Made by a program: the position numbers and the translations under genes. The notes beneath the pieces were generated by a model, which worked only from the letters and a program-made list of their open reading frames with translations, was not told the origin of the DNA and ran no database searches. From Nymphalis io (lineage: Eukaryota; Arthropoda; Insecta; Lepidoptera; Nymphalidae), in assembly GCF_905147045.1 (NCBI RefSeq), contig NC_065902.1:9121377-9185376 (forward strand): 64,000 nucleotides of DNA. The letters run 5' to 3'. Positions within the stretch are counted from its first letter, which is position 1. Every line of letters begins with the position of its first letter. Positions 46,703-58,135 of this stretch are shown one piece after another.

Positions 46703-49700
46703 CTGTTGAAAGTTTATAAAATAAATACTGATTCAAAAAAATTGTTTTTACTAGCTAATCCCTGTACAAGAGTTGAATTGTTTCTATAAATCGAAATTTT
46801 GTTTACATATTTATGTAGGACCATGTAATAAAGTAACAATAAAAACAACAGTTTTACCCTTCATCGGGATCTTCCGAATCATCTAAATCTTCCTGACTCC
46901 GGTTCACGAATATTTCCCCACATTCTTCGGCTATCAGCTGTTCTATCGCCGCTCCTCGAGGTCGCTGTATCGTACCTCTCCCTCTGCCTCGTGAAGGACC
47001 ATGTACTGTCGCGAGACACTTAATATTGTTTGCTGATCTCTTACGGTCGAGTGTCTGTGTTTGGAGTGCTGACGACGTTTGTGGTTCTGAAAATGCATAA
47101 AAAAGTAACATAGTAGCATGCGAGTATTTCGCAGCTACATAAAGAAGTATTTCTGTTAATAGCATAAAAGCATACAAAAGGCAAGAATCCGCAAACTTTG
47201 ATTAAAATCCATGAAATCTAAAAATTTATCAAACTATATAACATATTATCCCAAAATCATAGTTTAAATTCGTCAACCTAACGCCATTCTTATTTGTACA
47301 ATAATTATTTATTAATAAAATCCAAGCTTTTGTATATTCAATTCTCTGTCAGTTAAACAAATACAAAATTTCATTTTCATATTACCATTAAAGGCCGGAG
47401 AAGGTATTGCTCATTTCAATTTTAAAACCTTTTGATGTTGCATCGCTCCAATTCCTCAGGGAGTAATAATTCTCCGAATTATGATTTACTACATACTATT
47501 ATATTAAACGATGTTTTTAGGTTCTCACCATCAGATAAAGCATTACGCTTCACCCGTCCCAAGGTCGCAGCTCTAGGACTCATCGGTGCTTTTTCAAATA
47601 CTTGTGAATACTGTCCCCTATCACCAGCTCTTGTTTTCACAATTCCAGGTGATTTATGCATTCGTGGAGGAAACGAAGTGTACTGATTATGTTCTGCTGG
47701 TTGCGGAAGAAGACGTTGTTGCTCGTGTAATTGAAAATGATTCTCGAGCTGCGAACAAAAGTTTCAATTCAAAATTGGTACAGGATGATTAATGATGCAA
47801 AAATGTCACTTTGTAACATTCACATGTAGCCTTAAATATCCAAAACGTAAACGTAATTAATTTTTCATATAAAATATATCTGTATTTGTCAGAATAAGAT
47901 AATGATATAAATGAGTAATTTGTTTTTTTTTTTTTTTTATAAATAGCTTTATATAGGAAAATATAATAGTATTATTGTTCATTACTTATTTGTCTTTGTT
48001 ACAATAACAGAATGAAGAATGGAAAACAATCTTTAAACTTGACACAGAATACGATTGTGAAAGATCAGAATATTATATGCGTCATTGACTATAAAAATAA
48101 TTATAACAATTAAAGGATATGCATCAAAAAAGCATATCGACCGAGTGAGATACGAAGTGAGTTCCCAAAGAGCATGACTGTACTCATTGTGAAATGATAT
48201 TTTAATTAATTGAGAATAGAACAATTGACTAGAATGATGGTAAATAAATATAGCTACTACCTGTTAAGCAGCAATTACCCATTAATTTGTTTTATAAATC
48301 CTTACTGCTTTGTTGGGAGATAAATAGAGTTTAGTGTTTAGTTAGTTTTTTAAGTTTATACTATTATGTGATTGGCAATCTCATTATTGGATAATAGCAA
48401 TTTGAATTAACAATTATAATTAATTTTTAATGAGCGAAATAAATTGAACGAGTCGTGACACAACGATCTCCATTATATTTGAATAACTGGTAAGACAAAG
48501 CAAAATTGCTAATCTTTTACATGATATTGCATGCGAAAATCTAGTTCAAAGTTAAAAAAATAAATAGTGTATCTATTAAGTATACAAGTCTAGTCTAGTA
48601 AGTAAAAAAATAAAAAGTGTATCTTTAAAATGTAACTACATTACATTTTAAAGGGTTACGGCACATCAAAAACTAAAAAAAAAAATTTTCTTAATACAAA
48701 AAAAACACGAAATAATCTCTAATATTGACATTTATTTTATTAATACTCGTAATACTATACGAGTAGGTTTTTATTACAAAGACTGGATAATGAATAATAA
48801 AATTTACAAATAAAATCGAAAGCAGCCTTCGAAATTTTTATAAAACCCTTTCGTTTTATTTTTATAACAATAAAAAGCTTTTGGTGCTGACTACTTACTT
48901 CAAACATATATTTATTTCTTAAATGAGTCGCTGCTGCGCTGTTGAGACGAGAGGAATACAGAAAAAACTTGACAGCGCTTTGTATTAATTATCATATTTT
49001 TGATAAAGAATAAATAATTTATAAATTATATGCAACATGAAAAAAAATACAATAATACCAGTCGTCGTAGATGTTAAAATAAGATCGCGCGTTGAGAGGA
49101 GCTTGTAAGGCTCGCGCGGTTGAAATTTGTAATTTTGCGCGCTCAAGGATAAGTTACCACTGCAAATGAGTTGGTCCAAGTGCCTTTTTGATTTTGATCA
49201 TCGACACATACCTCACCATCTTTTCTCCAAGTATTAGGCACTTTATTTTTAGTAGCTCGTAGCCACGCTAGTCTTGCCAGTCTTGCCAAAGATGCTCCGA
49301 GGCCTGCCAAGCAAGCCAGTGTTAATGGCACGCCAGCCGCCGCATACGCTACTGTAGCTGCTCTGCCAGCAGATGTTCGAGGAGAAACGTTGCCATATCC
49401 TAAGAAAATATTAATCAAATTAAATTTTGCTAATTCCAATGAGCTCCGCATATCATTTATATAGGATTTCTCGAATGTTATTAATTAATTAATTAGACTG
49501 TATAAAAACCCTAAACATGTACTACAATGTTTGATCGTTTTACATTCTAAGCTTTTATTCATTTCAAAAATACATACATATTTTAATGGTAGTAAAGGGA
49601 GACCCCTTTAATTTGGCCCCTTAATTAAAGTGATAGTTACAGTTGACTTCGATTGTAAATTTTTCCAAGAACTTACAAGTAACCCAGCATTTATTACGTC

Positions 49701-49986
49701 ATAACAAATGCAGCATATCAATTTAATATTTAAAAGAATAACAAATATAGAGAAGATTAAAAACAAATAATTAAGGTAGTCGAGAAACAGCGTAACTGAC
49801 CGATTGTAGTGATGAGCGTGATACAATATATCAGGGATCCGGAGTATGTCCATTTGGTGTCCAGTGCTAGCTCAGCGGGTTGGGAGTCAGATTGCCTCGC
49901 CGCAGCAACTATTGACGATTCGAATTTGCGTAATTGTTCATGGACCAGTCTTGTCCAATTACGTTCATATAGCACGTTCAACCGTT
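46228..49986 (-). CDS. Two-pore-domain potassium channel (KCNK/TWiK family), 5' end missing
   Basis: This is a K2P background potassium channel of the plasma membrane; such channels pass K+ leak current as dimers, each subunit giving two pore loops. Five exons (49986-49801, 49399-49212, 47748-47529, 47086-46858, 46702-46228) have AG/GT borders and compatible phases (1, 0, 1, 2), giving about 432 residues. Order: extracellular cap with an N-W-T glycosylation sequon, pore 1 TTIGYGN, helix M2, a cytoplasmic linker of about 210 residues, helix M3, pore 2 ATIGFGD, helix M4 and a tail of about 20 residues. Both selectivity filters are intact. The start codon and helix M1 must lie in exon(s) above 49986, not found here. 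The gene lacks transposon pieces in its exons. Family assignment is certain from the two filters; the orthologue within insect K2P genes is not decided. Confidence 0.93.
46858..47086 (-). CDS. K2P channel exon: linker part 2, RG-rich then acidic
   Basis: The acceptor is CATTTTCAG and the donor is AAGG|GTAAAA. The frame enters in phase 1 and leaves in phase 2. The segment holds GPSRGRGRG, an arginine-glycine motif, and closer to the end an acidic patch EDLDDSEDPDEG. It continues the cytoplasmic linker. The ATG at 47177 lies in the intron and is not a start of this gene. Confidence 0.8.
47529..47748 (-). CDS. K2P channel exon: cytoplasmic M2-M3 linker, part 1
   Basis: The acceptor is TTGTTCGCAG and the donor GATG|GTGAGA; the exon begins in phase 0 and ends in phase 1. 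The 73 codons are hydrophilic, glutamine-rich at the start and with scattered basic and S/P residues later (for example KAPMSPRAATLGRVKR). No domain is recognised. Assigned to the gene because its phases fit the flanking exons. Confidence 0.8.
48623..48653. repeat. Perfect 13-bp inverted repeat in K2P intron
   Basis: CTTTAAAATGTAA and its complement with a 5-base loop. AT-rich, could be chance. Confidence 0.7.
49212..49399 (-). CDS. K2P channel exon: pore 1 filter end and helix M2
   Basis: The exon opens right after TTTTCTTAG and completes the filter as GYGNVSPRT, followed by an alanine/leucine-rich helix (M2) and basic residues at the cytoplasmic side. The donor chosen is GAG|GTATGT, which leaves phase 0 and matches the next exon; an alternative GT four bases earlier would break the frame. 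The open frame running past the donor to 49143 ends in a stop and is taken as intron. Confidence 0.9.
49801..49986 (-). CDS. K2P channel exon: cap domain and first half of pore 1
   Basis: Acceptor TTGTTTCAG precedes 49986; donor GTCAGT follows 49801. The exon begins with two bases of a split codon and ends with one base of the glycine codon of the first selectivity filter. It encodes the extracellular cap (sequon NWT, then helical residues ending near ALDTKW) and the pore helix leading to TTIG. No membrane helix precedes it in this exon, so M1 is encoded upstream. The open frame continuing to 50068 is intron, since it carries the acceptor. Confidence 0.9.
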
Positions 49987-51717
49987 CTGAAACAATAAGC
50001 TCGTGGTTAGTTAGTACGCTACTGTGTAAGAGTGCAATTGTATTTGTAATAACTATGAATAATAACATATATATTTTTTCTTATAAGCAGTGAAGGAAAA
50101 CAACACGAGTCTTTTGGAATTTTGATAATTAAACAAAACAGTGATAGTCTTAAGCGCATTTTTAATATTAGTTGTTCGGAGATATTAAACTGTGAATATG
50201 TTGAAGCATTTGAAATGATAGTTTGTTTAAGTTAAAGCAAAAAGTAAAAAAATGCATTAGGTTCAATTAGGTAGCGGACCGTGAATTCCACTGCGGCAAA
50301 TCTCGTCTTTCGTTAAGAAAAATAATTTGATGTTCAATCTATTGGTCTACTTCGAGTTCGTGGATGTATTTCTTAGTTTCTTACGATTCTTAGTTAGTTC
50401 AAATTTATTTTATTTTATGTTTTTTTTTTTTAATTCTATCTCACTCGCTAACATAAAATATAAATAAATAAAAAAAAAAAACAAACAAATCTGGTTGAAC
50501 AAAAAATAAATATTCTGAGAAATGTGTAAATACCAACTTTGAGTTAAGTCTAGAGTAATATATTACGTAATATTAAATTTAATAGAATATGGAATAACTT
50601 CCAATTCCCTTCACATTACAAGAAATTATATATTTTGCAAGCAGTAAGGAATTAATTAGCTTTTACTTCAGCTTACCATGAAATGGGCTATCGATTAATA
50701 TTTCAGACTTATAAATAATGTATTTCAAACAATATAAGTTGTTTTAGTACAATTCAATTAATATATAAGAATCATATAATTGTATATGATTTGTAAATTA
50801 TATTGCAGATACAGATTTATGTTAAAAATATTTAAAGATTAATTTAGTTTAAGAATTTACGATAAGAAATTTTAATGGCTGGTAATAGCTTTAAAGAACT
50901 TTTTGCTTAGATCAATTGTTCAATCAAGGTTGTTCGATGTAATTAAAATTTAAACGACAATAAAGTTTTGTAATATAACAATATTTAAGTTTAGAAGAAT
51001 TTAATAAGTATGTGGCTGCAAATATTAATACTGCCAGCGTATTACATGCATTCATGTCTCGCAAGAGACTCGTATAAGCTTTGTACCGCATCTTAAAATG
51101 AATTTATTAAGAATAGATTAAAAGCCGACATGCTGGAAGCCTAGTGGTTGGAAGATGAGAATCTTAAGCGAAACTCAAAATGAGGCAGGCACCACTAATT
51201 TTTCATAATATGTTTATAATTCATTCCGTTTTTTATAGAATAGTTAGGAAGGCTTGTAAGTGATCACCAAGTTATTTTTTCATCGATACATTGAATGAAG
51301 AGCCGAGATGGAACAGGAGTTAGAATGCGATCCCACACAACCCAGTTCAAACTGTTGATTTTACAATGTAAATGTTTGTATAGGATGATGTTTGAGTTTT
51401 CGATTTGTTGAAATCGGAAAAGGAAAATTCAATCAGGAACTTATTTATTTATATGGCAATCTTTAGGAAATGGAATTATAGATATCTCTTCCTTATATCA
51501 ACATGATATATAGCATTGTCTCGCTCTTTTCTTCGCATTTTGAAGGTGGTGTCTTCATCTTTCTACTCTTAACATGATTAAATTTATGATCACCGATTGT
51601 AAAATGCCAGTGAGCGAGTGATACACGCATAAAAATGCGATACGATTGAATATGAGTTTTGCAGAATTATTTGCACTTATTTCAGTAATTAAATATAATC
51701 CGTTAAAGTTAAGTATC
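49987..51717. other. Upstream intron or flank of the K2P gene
   Basis: No exon with a phase-1 donor and a hydrophobic M1 helix was found. AT-rich with homopolymer runs and a family B head piece. Confidence 0.5.
51121..51235 (+). mobile_element. Family B head fragment
   Basis: AAGCCGACATGCTGGAAGCC, GGCAGGCACCACTAATTTTTC, TTTATAATTCATTCC. Another head-like piece (GAGCCGAGATGG) is at 51299. Confidence 0.55.
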
Positions 51718-51729
51718 TTCCAATACTCA

Positions 51730-52029
51730 CAGTAACAGCCTGTTAATGTCCCACTGCTGGGCTAAGGCCTCCTCTCCCTTTTGAGGAGAAGGTTTGGAGC
51801 TTATTCCACCACGCTGCTCCAATGCGGGTTGGTGGAATACACATGTGGCAGAATTTCAGTGAAATTAGACACATGCAGGTTTCCTCACGATGTTTTCCTT
51901 CACCGTAAAGCACGAGATGAATTATAATCACAAATTAAGCACATGAAAATTCAGTGATGTTTGCCCGGGCTTGAACCCAAGATCATCGGTTAAGAGTCAC
52001 GCGTTCTAACCACTAGGCCATCTCGGCTT
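51730..52029 (-). mobile_element. Family B SINE, full-length
   Basis: Flanked by a perfect 12-base duplication TTCCAATACTCA (51718-51729, 52030-52041). The tail is AGTAAC on the plus strand, the head GCCGAGATGGCCTAGTGG on the minus strand. Confidence 0.88.
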
Positions 52030-52210
52030 TTCCAATACTCAACTCAAACGAAAATATGTGTTTTTATTTTATAGCCAGTATTATGCTAGAATAAGTAGGT
52101 ATATATCAAAGTATGTAGATAAACACAGGACTCACATTAAAACGTGACGTCAGTTTTAAAGTAAATTATATCATCTTAGTAATAATAGTATTTTGATTAA
52201 AATATTCATA

Positions 52211-52247
52211 ATTTAATATTCTTCATATAATATGAAGAATATTAAAT
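52211..52247. repeat. Perfect 17-bp inverted repeat (hairpin)
   Basis: Arms 52211-52227 and 52231-52247 (ATTTAATATTCTTCATA), 3-base loop. Confidence 0.85.
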
Positions 52248-52529
52248 ACTTATAATAATGTAAACATGAAATAACAAATTGGATTAAACCCAAAACCCAT
52301 GACTGAGTAAAATCAAAAAATAAAAATATAAGACATGTATTTAAATCGAGAACATTAAAGTCGTGCAAAAATATTATCTCATGGAATGCATAATATATAC
52401 CCAAGAGTTAACAGTCTCATATATGATTTATACATCAAGATACACCTCGTATTAATGTATAATAAAACTCGTAACCTCACAAGAGACGAAAAGACACGTT
52501 TCCAGTTATCGCGGTATAAATATTGCTAC

Positions 52530-52728
52530 TGTGGTCCAATAAAATTTCGATCAGAGCGGAATTTTCTAGCGAAAAATTCACACGCTATCAGCACGGACGT
52601 GGTCCTATCTCGTCGTATTAACGTTGCCAATCTCAATTGGGTTCGTGATTCTGCATTGGGGCCGCCTACAAGATCTTCAGTAGGGTAGGTTTTGAAGGCG
52701 AATGAGGTCGTGTTAACGTTTAGATATG
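52530..52728 (-). other. GC-richer block open in both directions
   Basis: On the minus strand a frame without ATG runs about 66 codons (with PTEDLVGGPNAESRTQL and ACEFFARKFRSDRNFIG) to a TAG at about 52533. The plus strand also has an open frame (52386-52688). I suspect a decayed repeat also found elsewhere in Lepidoptera, but cannot name it. Confidence 0.25.
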
Positions 52729-53771
52729 AGATAAGTGTGTTTGACTATTCTTAATATGCTCGCGTAGGAGATGAATTTTGGTATAATTGTGTGTGTGTTT
52801 TTTAATAACGCAGGCGATCTGATGATTTTTAATTTTTTAATTTTTGTATATTGCGGATTTATTAAATAAATATTTAAAAATAATATCATGATGTTGTTTC
52901 ATTTTCAAAATGCTTTTCGAACCAACATCATAAAATTATACTTATTTCGATTTTGTTTAACTCAAGCGATTATTAGTTTTTAATTTATTCAGAATAAAAA
53001 AGCATTAATCATTAAAAGTACCATTAATTATCGCTTGACTATACATATTTTTTTCACAAAATGACTACTCTTACTGTTTTACAGTTATTTAGTACCTTAC
53101 TTTAAATGAATATAACGAAAAAACGTCCTAAATCCATACCGAAGGTTTTTTACTATTAAATCCTTATTTATATCTTAATAAGGACTGAATTCAAAATTTT
53201 CGTGTTTAATTTTATCATCTTTTGTTGCGACAGCACAAACATCGTGATCGTTTCATCCAGTATAATCAATTATACAAACGTGCCTTTTTATATATTTCGT
53301 TTACACTAAAAATATATAAACTGTAAATACGTTTGTTACTTTTGTTACTTTATTAAGTTAAAACATATGCACGTTACAAAATCATAAATGAAGTTTTTAA
53401 AGTTTCGTTAAATGGACGAGATAATAGTACAGTATTAAAAAATCGAGTATGATAAATAATTACGAATGTAACAAGGATATTTTTTGTTTGCCCAATTGAT
53501 TATTATGATATTAAATAATACTTAAAACCACTAATCTATTTTTTATTACAGTTAAAATATTATAATTATTAAATTAACTCCTGCACAAGCTATTACCGCG
53601 TGGAATAGTGATAAGAAGGCTAGCACGTTTCCCCTTTGAATCGCAATTCCGTTGCACTGGACGAAAAATGAACCAGCCCTTCTCTGAAACCTAATTTAAT
53701 TACTATAAATCATTCACATTTCTTAACATACAGTTATCATACTACATAAACAGTTTCAGGAAGAAAAGCCT

Positions 53772-54025
53772 TTTTTTGTCACAGTACCTTCAGAAAGGTA
53801 ACCGGGTTCTATGGGGGTGGAACCGGGTTATGTGGTATTCTTACCCACTAAAACTACGTGCGGGATCGTGTTGATATAACGCATCCGTGGCCAGTCCCGT
53901 GCTTTGCTCCACTCGTGAATCGGCGGAGCTCTCATCAGGGGGCGAATCTCGCCCCCTCCCCCGCGCACTCCTCGCTAATGCGTACGGCAGCGCGAGGCCA
54001 TCCCGGCTGCCGTCCTCCAGAGGTA
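53772..54025 (-). mobile_element. 5'-truncated R1-like retrotransposon 3' end with target duplication
   Basis: It matches the copies at 11697-12232 and 62872-63138. A perfect 11-base duplication, AAGAAAAGCCT, flanks it at 53761-53771 and 54026-54036, and the T run on the plus strand next to the first duplication is the poly(A) tail of a minus-strand insertion. Only about 250 bases are left, all 3' UTR or nearly so. The small open frames here are not genes. Confidence 0.82.
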
Positions 54026-54036
54026 AAGAAAAGCCT

Positions 54037-56084
54037 ATTCATGGAAGAAAACATATTCCATGCGATTTGCGAAAAGCTATATCTAAATTAATAATACACT
54101 ATTATTCCACATAACTTCTTTCACATACTCGACTTTATGTCGAGTGGAGAAGTTCACGTTGAATAAAGGCTTTAACGTTGATCATATGACTTAAATACGA
54201 AGTTAAATTAAATATTAAGGTAACGAGGTACATAATATATTATGTATATATATAATATATAATTGAATATATGATGATGAAAAATTCTACGACCAGTAAT
54301 AAACCTCGGACGGAAATTGGAATTCCTGTTAGAGTTATCAAGTAAAACTAAATAAGTAAGAAAATTAAGACTTCAAAATACTTGATAATGTTGAGCTCGA
54401 TATCTACAACATATTACAGTTATATTCTTTATTCATTAATTAATTTTATTTATTATGCAAAGATTAAAATTCTTATTTATTATTTATTTTTAATATCAAA
54501 ATACAATGTCCCTAAATTAAGAACTGGCACGCTAATAAATATATAAATATCCACCCTTCTAACGCCTTTGATATCATAGAAGCCTGGCATTAATGATATT
54601 ATGGTCAAACGTGGATTGACATATCAAACGTTGACATTTAAGCGATATGGTCAGTTTTAACAAGCAATTTCATGAATGTGAGTTGGCCACGTGTTAGTTA
54701 TTAGTGATGATATCGGAGATCTGGCCACGACATACTAGCAATATGGTACCTAAATTGCTAACTTTTTACCTAATAATTACAGAAACATAATCGCTAATCT
54801 TTCCCGAAACAAAAAATCTACCGTAAAACATTTACAGAAAACGATTTTTTATGCACAGAAATGCCGGTAAAATATAATACGAACAATGTGAACAAACTAA
54901 GATTCTGTTTGCCAAATTGTTTGTCATTTGTCGGTCACGCGAAACACCGCTTCGTCTATGCTGTTCGATCAAACTTCCTTATTCGTTTCAGCCATTGTTA
55001 TGAACGGTGGATAATATTCTGATCACTAACCCTACATAAGTTTTGCCTTTAAAATAATTCATTGAAAGTAGAAATTAAGAATGTTTATTATGAACAAGCC
55101 TTCATAAAGAGGTAGTCGACCTTTATTTATTTGCGGGTGTATAAGTGAACATAGATTTCTCTGTTTATATTAATTTGACATATTAAGTTTTGTTTTACAC
55201 TGATGTAATTTTTATTTTAGTTATTTTGAATATATATGTTGTTTTTAATGATTTTTCCTTTCCATATTTGTATAACATAAGAATAAATACTTTTTAAAAG
55301 TTAACGTTGTGAGTATTTTTTATCAATAAAATGGTTACAATTTTTAAATATCGTCAGCGTTGCTAAGCATCACGCAATAATAACAAGATAGATTTTAATA
55401 AAATGTCTTGTAATGGGTGGGTCAGCATATAAAGGGTCCTGGAAAATATAAAAACCGAGGGAACATATGTGTTTCCGTACATCATTTTGGTGATTTATGT
55501 TAAGAATTATTTAGGCAAGTAATTTCAGACGACTTACTAAAGTACCACAAAGGGGAAACAGCTGTATCATTAAACCTCGATATAGTTTTGTATTAATATA
55601 GTATTTAATATATACAAGTCTGTGATAATAATAATAATAGTAGTTTATTTGCATGAAATATAAAATGATATACATTTTACAAACACATTTACATAAATGA
55701 CATGCTTAGTCACATAAATGATATGCAAATATTTTTATAAAATTACAAAATTAGGGTGACTGTATATTTATTCTATAAAATCTTAAAAAATTATCATGGT
55801 TAATTATCATTACAATTAAATTATTATCAAATGTCAAGTCTGAATACATATAACATAAACTCAAACTTATTAATAATTAATATACTGTATTAGGAATCAG
55901 AAGCGTTAAACTTTAAAGAAAACACAGATTTAATCACAAAATGTAATTTACTTCAAAATCAACTCAACTTATCATATTTCTTCAAATCGATATAATTTTC
56001 AAAGGACAAACGACCGTTAATTTCTACACAGGAATTAACACAATTCAATAAAATAACAACAGCAAATAGAAATAATAGAAATAA
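54037..56084. other. AT-rich stretch without a gene
   Basis: A (TAA/TAG)n run at 55626-55645 may be the tail of an old retrotransposon. No coding sequence. Confidence 0.5.
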
Positions 56085-56205
56085 GTGGTCACCAACGCCC
56101 ATAGACATTGGCATTGTAAGAAATGTTAAACATCGCTTACATCACCAATACGTCACCAACCTTGGGAACTAAGATGTTATGTCCCTTGTGCATGTAATTG
56201 TAATG
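56085..56205 (-). mobile_element. Family C fragment joined to mariner
   Basis: AAGTGGTCACCAACGCCCA through CCCTTGTGCATGTAATTG, then mariner coding sequence without a boundary signal. Both elements are truncated at this junction. Confidence 0.7.
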
Positions 56206-57085
56206 CAGAAAAAGTTACTTGTGAGTGTTTGGTGGACTAGCGCCGGTGTCGTTTACTACAGCTTTCTAAAATCTGGTCAAACGGTTACGGCAGATATCTA
56301 TTGTCGGCAACTGCAAACCATGAAGGAAGAACTAGCTGCTAAACAACCGATATTGGTCAATCGCTCTAGGTTACTGCTGCTTCACGACAATGCAAGAACA
56401 CACAAACTGGTGGTACTGGTGGTATGGTACTGGTGGTAGGGCTTTGTGCAAGCTCGTCTGGGTAGGTACCACCCACTCATCAGATATTCTATCGCAAAAC
56501 AGCAATACTTGATATTGTTGTGTTCCGGTTTGAAGGGTGAGTGAGCCAGTGTAATTACAGGCACAAGGGACATAAAATCTTAGTTCCCAAGGTTGGTGGC
56601 GCATTGGATATGTAAGCGATGGTTGACATTTCTTACAATGCCAATGTCTAAGAGCGTTGGTGACCACTTACCATCAGGTGGCCCATATGCTCGTCCGCCT
56701 TCCTATTCTATAAAAAAAAAAAAAAAAAACTTGCACAAAAACTGCACAAAAACAGCTACTAAGTTAGATGAGGTGCAATTGGAATGTCTGCGACATCCTA
56801 CGTACTCTTCGGACCTTGGTCCAACATTTTTTACGGAATTTGGACAACTTTGTACAAGAAAAAAACATCAACTCTGATGCGGCAGTCCAAACCGCCTTCA
56901 AAGAGTTTACTGATTCTCGCCCCATGGTTTTTTTAGTAACGGGATCAATGAACTACCTATTAGATGGCAAAAGTGCATAGATAACAACGGTGCATACTTT
57001 GATTAATTAAATATATTTTACAAAAAAAGAAATTGACTTTATATTCCTCCCGTACAAAACGCCAATTTCATATGTAAGGATCTAA
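56206..57085 (+). mobile_element. mariner remnant, 5'-truncated and split by a SINE
   Basis: The catalytic half of a transposase closely related to 40293-41376 begins abruptly after a family C fragment, runs to about 56406 (HDNART), is interrupted by a family C insertion (56412-56728), and resumes at about 56752 to the 3' terminal repeat ending at 57085 with TA next to it. The 5' repeat and the DNA-binding domain are absent. The third aspartate region reads LGPTFFTEF, so the catalytic DYHFF is lost. Confidence 0.85.
56412..56728 (+). mobile_element. Family C poly(A) SINE-like repeat nested in mariner
   Basis: It starts with GGTGGTAGGGCTTTGTGCAAG, includes TTCCGGTTTGAAGGGTGAGT, and ends TCCTATTCTATAAAA with an A run of about 18. 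Left flank CACAAACTG and right flank CACAAAAACTG suggest an imperfect target duplication. It has no tRNA-like box, so its head is unassigned. The frame on the other strand that recurs in other copies is an effect of shared ancestry. Confidence 0.85.
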
Positions 57086-57364
57086 TAATTAATATAGTGC
57101 AAGTATAATTATATATATATATATTAGTATAAATTATTAATACATCTCGAGTTTATCCAGTCAAGTCGATATGGTCCCGAGGATAGCACAAGTGCGTTTT
57201 AACCGAAGGTGATGTCTCAAGCGCAGGCAAAAAACCTCATTTTTAATCGACTTAAAAAAAATGAGGTTCAATATTCGACTGTACGTATTTTTTTATGTAT
57301 GTACACCGGTTTTTCTGTAAATTGTGGAACGATTTTTGTATGCTTAAACTGTATCTATAAGCAT

Positions 57365-57570
57365 TCATTCAGTGCTTAGCGATGAAAGAGAAACTTAAGT
57401 GACAAAATCTTCATGTGATGGATAAATATCTGTAACATGTGTAGCCAACAACCCTCATTGGAGCGTGGTATATATGCTTGAAAATTTTCCTCAAAAAAAT
57501 CCCATGGCCCAGAAACTTTTTCTCTGAAAGGGAAAAGCCCTTAGCCCAGTATTAGGATATTTACATACTA
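57365..57570 (+). mobile_element. Family B fragment
   Basis: TGATGGATAAATATCTGTAAC, ACCCTCATTGGAGCGTGG, CCTTAGCCCAGTATTAGG. Weakly preserved. Confidence 0.5.
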
Positions 57571-58019
57571 GTACTTACCATTCAATAGATTACAACTAAA
57601 ATTCAATTCCATACCCAAAATATTATCATGACAAACCTAAATCCGACATCGAATCTATGTGATAATTGTTTGCTTGTAATTAGCGGAATATTTGAAGCGC
57701 AGATTATTCCTGTTTATTATGTTTAATACTAAAATTGTAATATTGGTGTAGTCTATGAATTACTAATACATTTTTGTGTGGTATTAAAGTACGAGCTTTA
57801 TATAGATGGATTATCTTGGGTTGGCTGGAAGACATACTACATACTACATATTATTTAGTTTTTTATATTTTTCTGTATTATTTTCTTGTGTTGTAGAATG
57901 AAGTATAAACAAATATATGTAACTACTAAACTAGTCTGATGGAATTTCTAATTGCTTTGCCTTCGTGTCAAGAGACAGAAGTTAGGTATAGAAAAGTAGC
58001 ATGTTCTTCCTTGGGCTTC

Positions 58020-58135
58020 AAGCTGGCTTGATATTAAAATTTTATCAATTTCGCTTCATTGACTTAATCATGAAAGCGTTAAAGAAAGACAGAGTCACTT
58101 TCGCATTTGTAATATTAGTAAAGATGCAAGTAGGA
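58020..58135 (-). repeat. Family F repeat remnant
   Basis: In reverse: TCTTTACTAATATTACAAATG, GTGACTCTGTCTTTC. Confidence 0.45.

Larger units (their letters stand above)
46703..49800 (-). other. Introns of the K2P gene
   Basis: Four introns separate the exons: 399, 1463, 442 and 155 bases long from 5' to 3'. The long one (47749-49211) is AT-rich with a poly(T) run near 47930 and a 13-bp inverted repeat at 48623-48653. I see no SINE inside these introns, in contrast to the surrounding sequence. Confidence 0.75.

Noticed and set aside
47432..47686. Plus-strand frames over 47432-47792
   Set aside because: They overlap the minus-strand K2P exon, whose splice phases match its neighbours.
48985..49179. 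64-codon hydrophobic frame in the K2P intron
   Set aside because: It has no splice acceptor in a fitting phase and reads through AT-rich intron.
49757..50068. ATG at 50068 as the start of the K2P protein
   Set aside because: A good splice acceptor (TTATTGTTTCAG) lies between it and the coding part, and a channel starting here would lack M1 in the right place.
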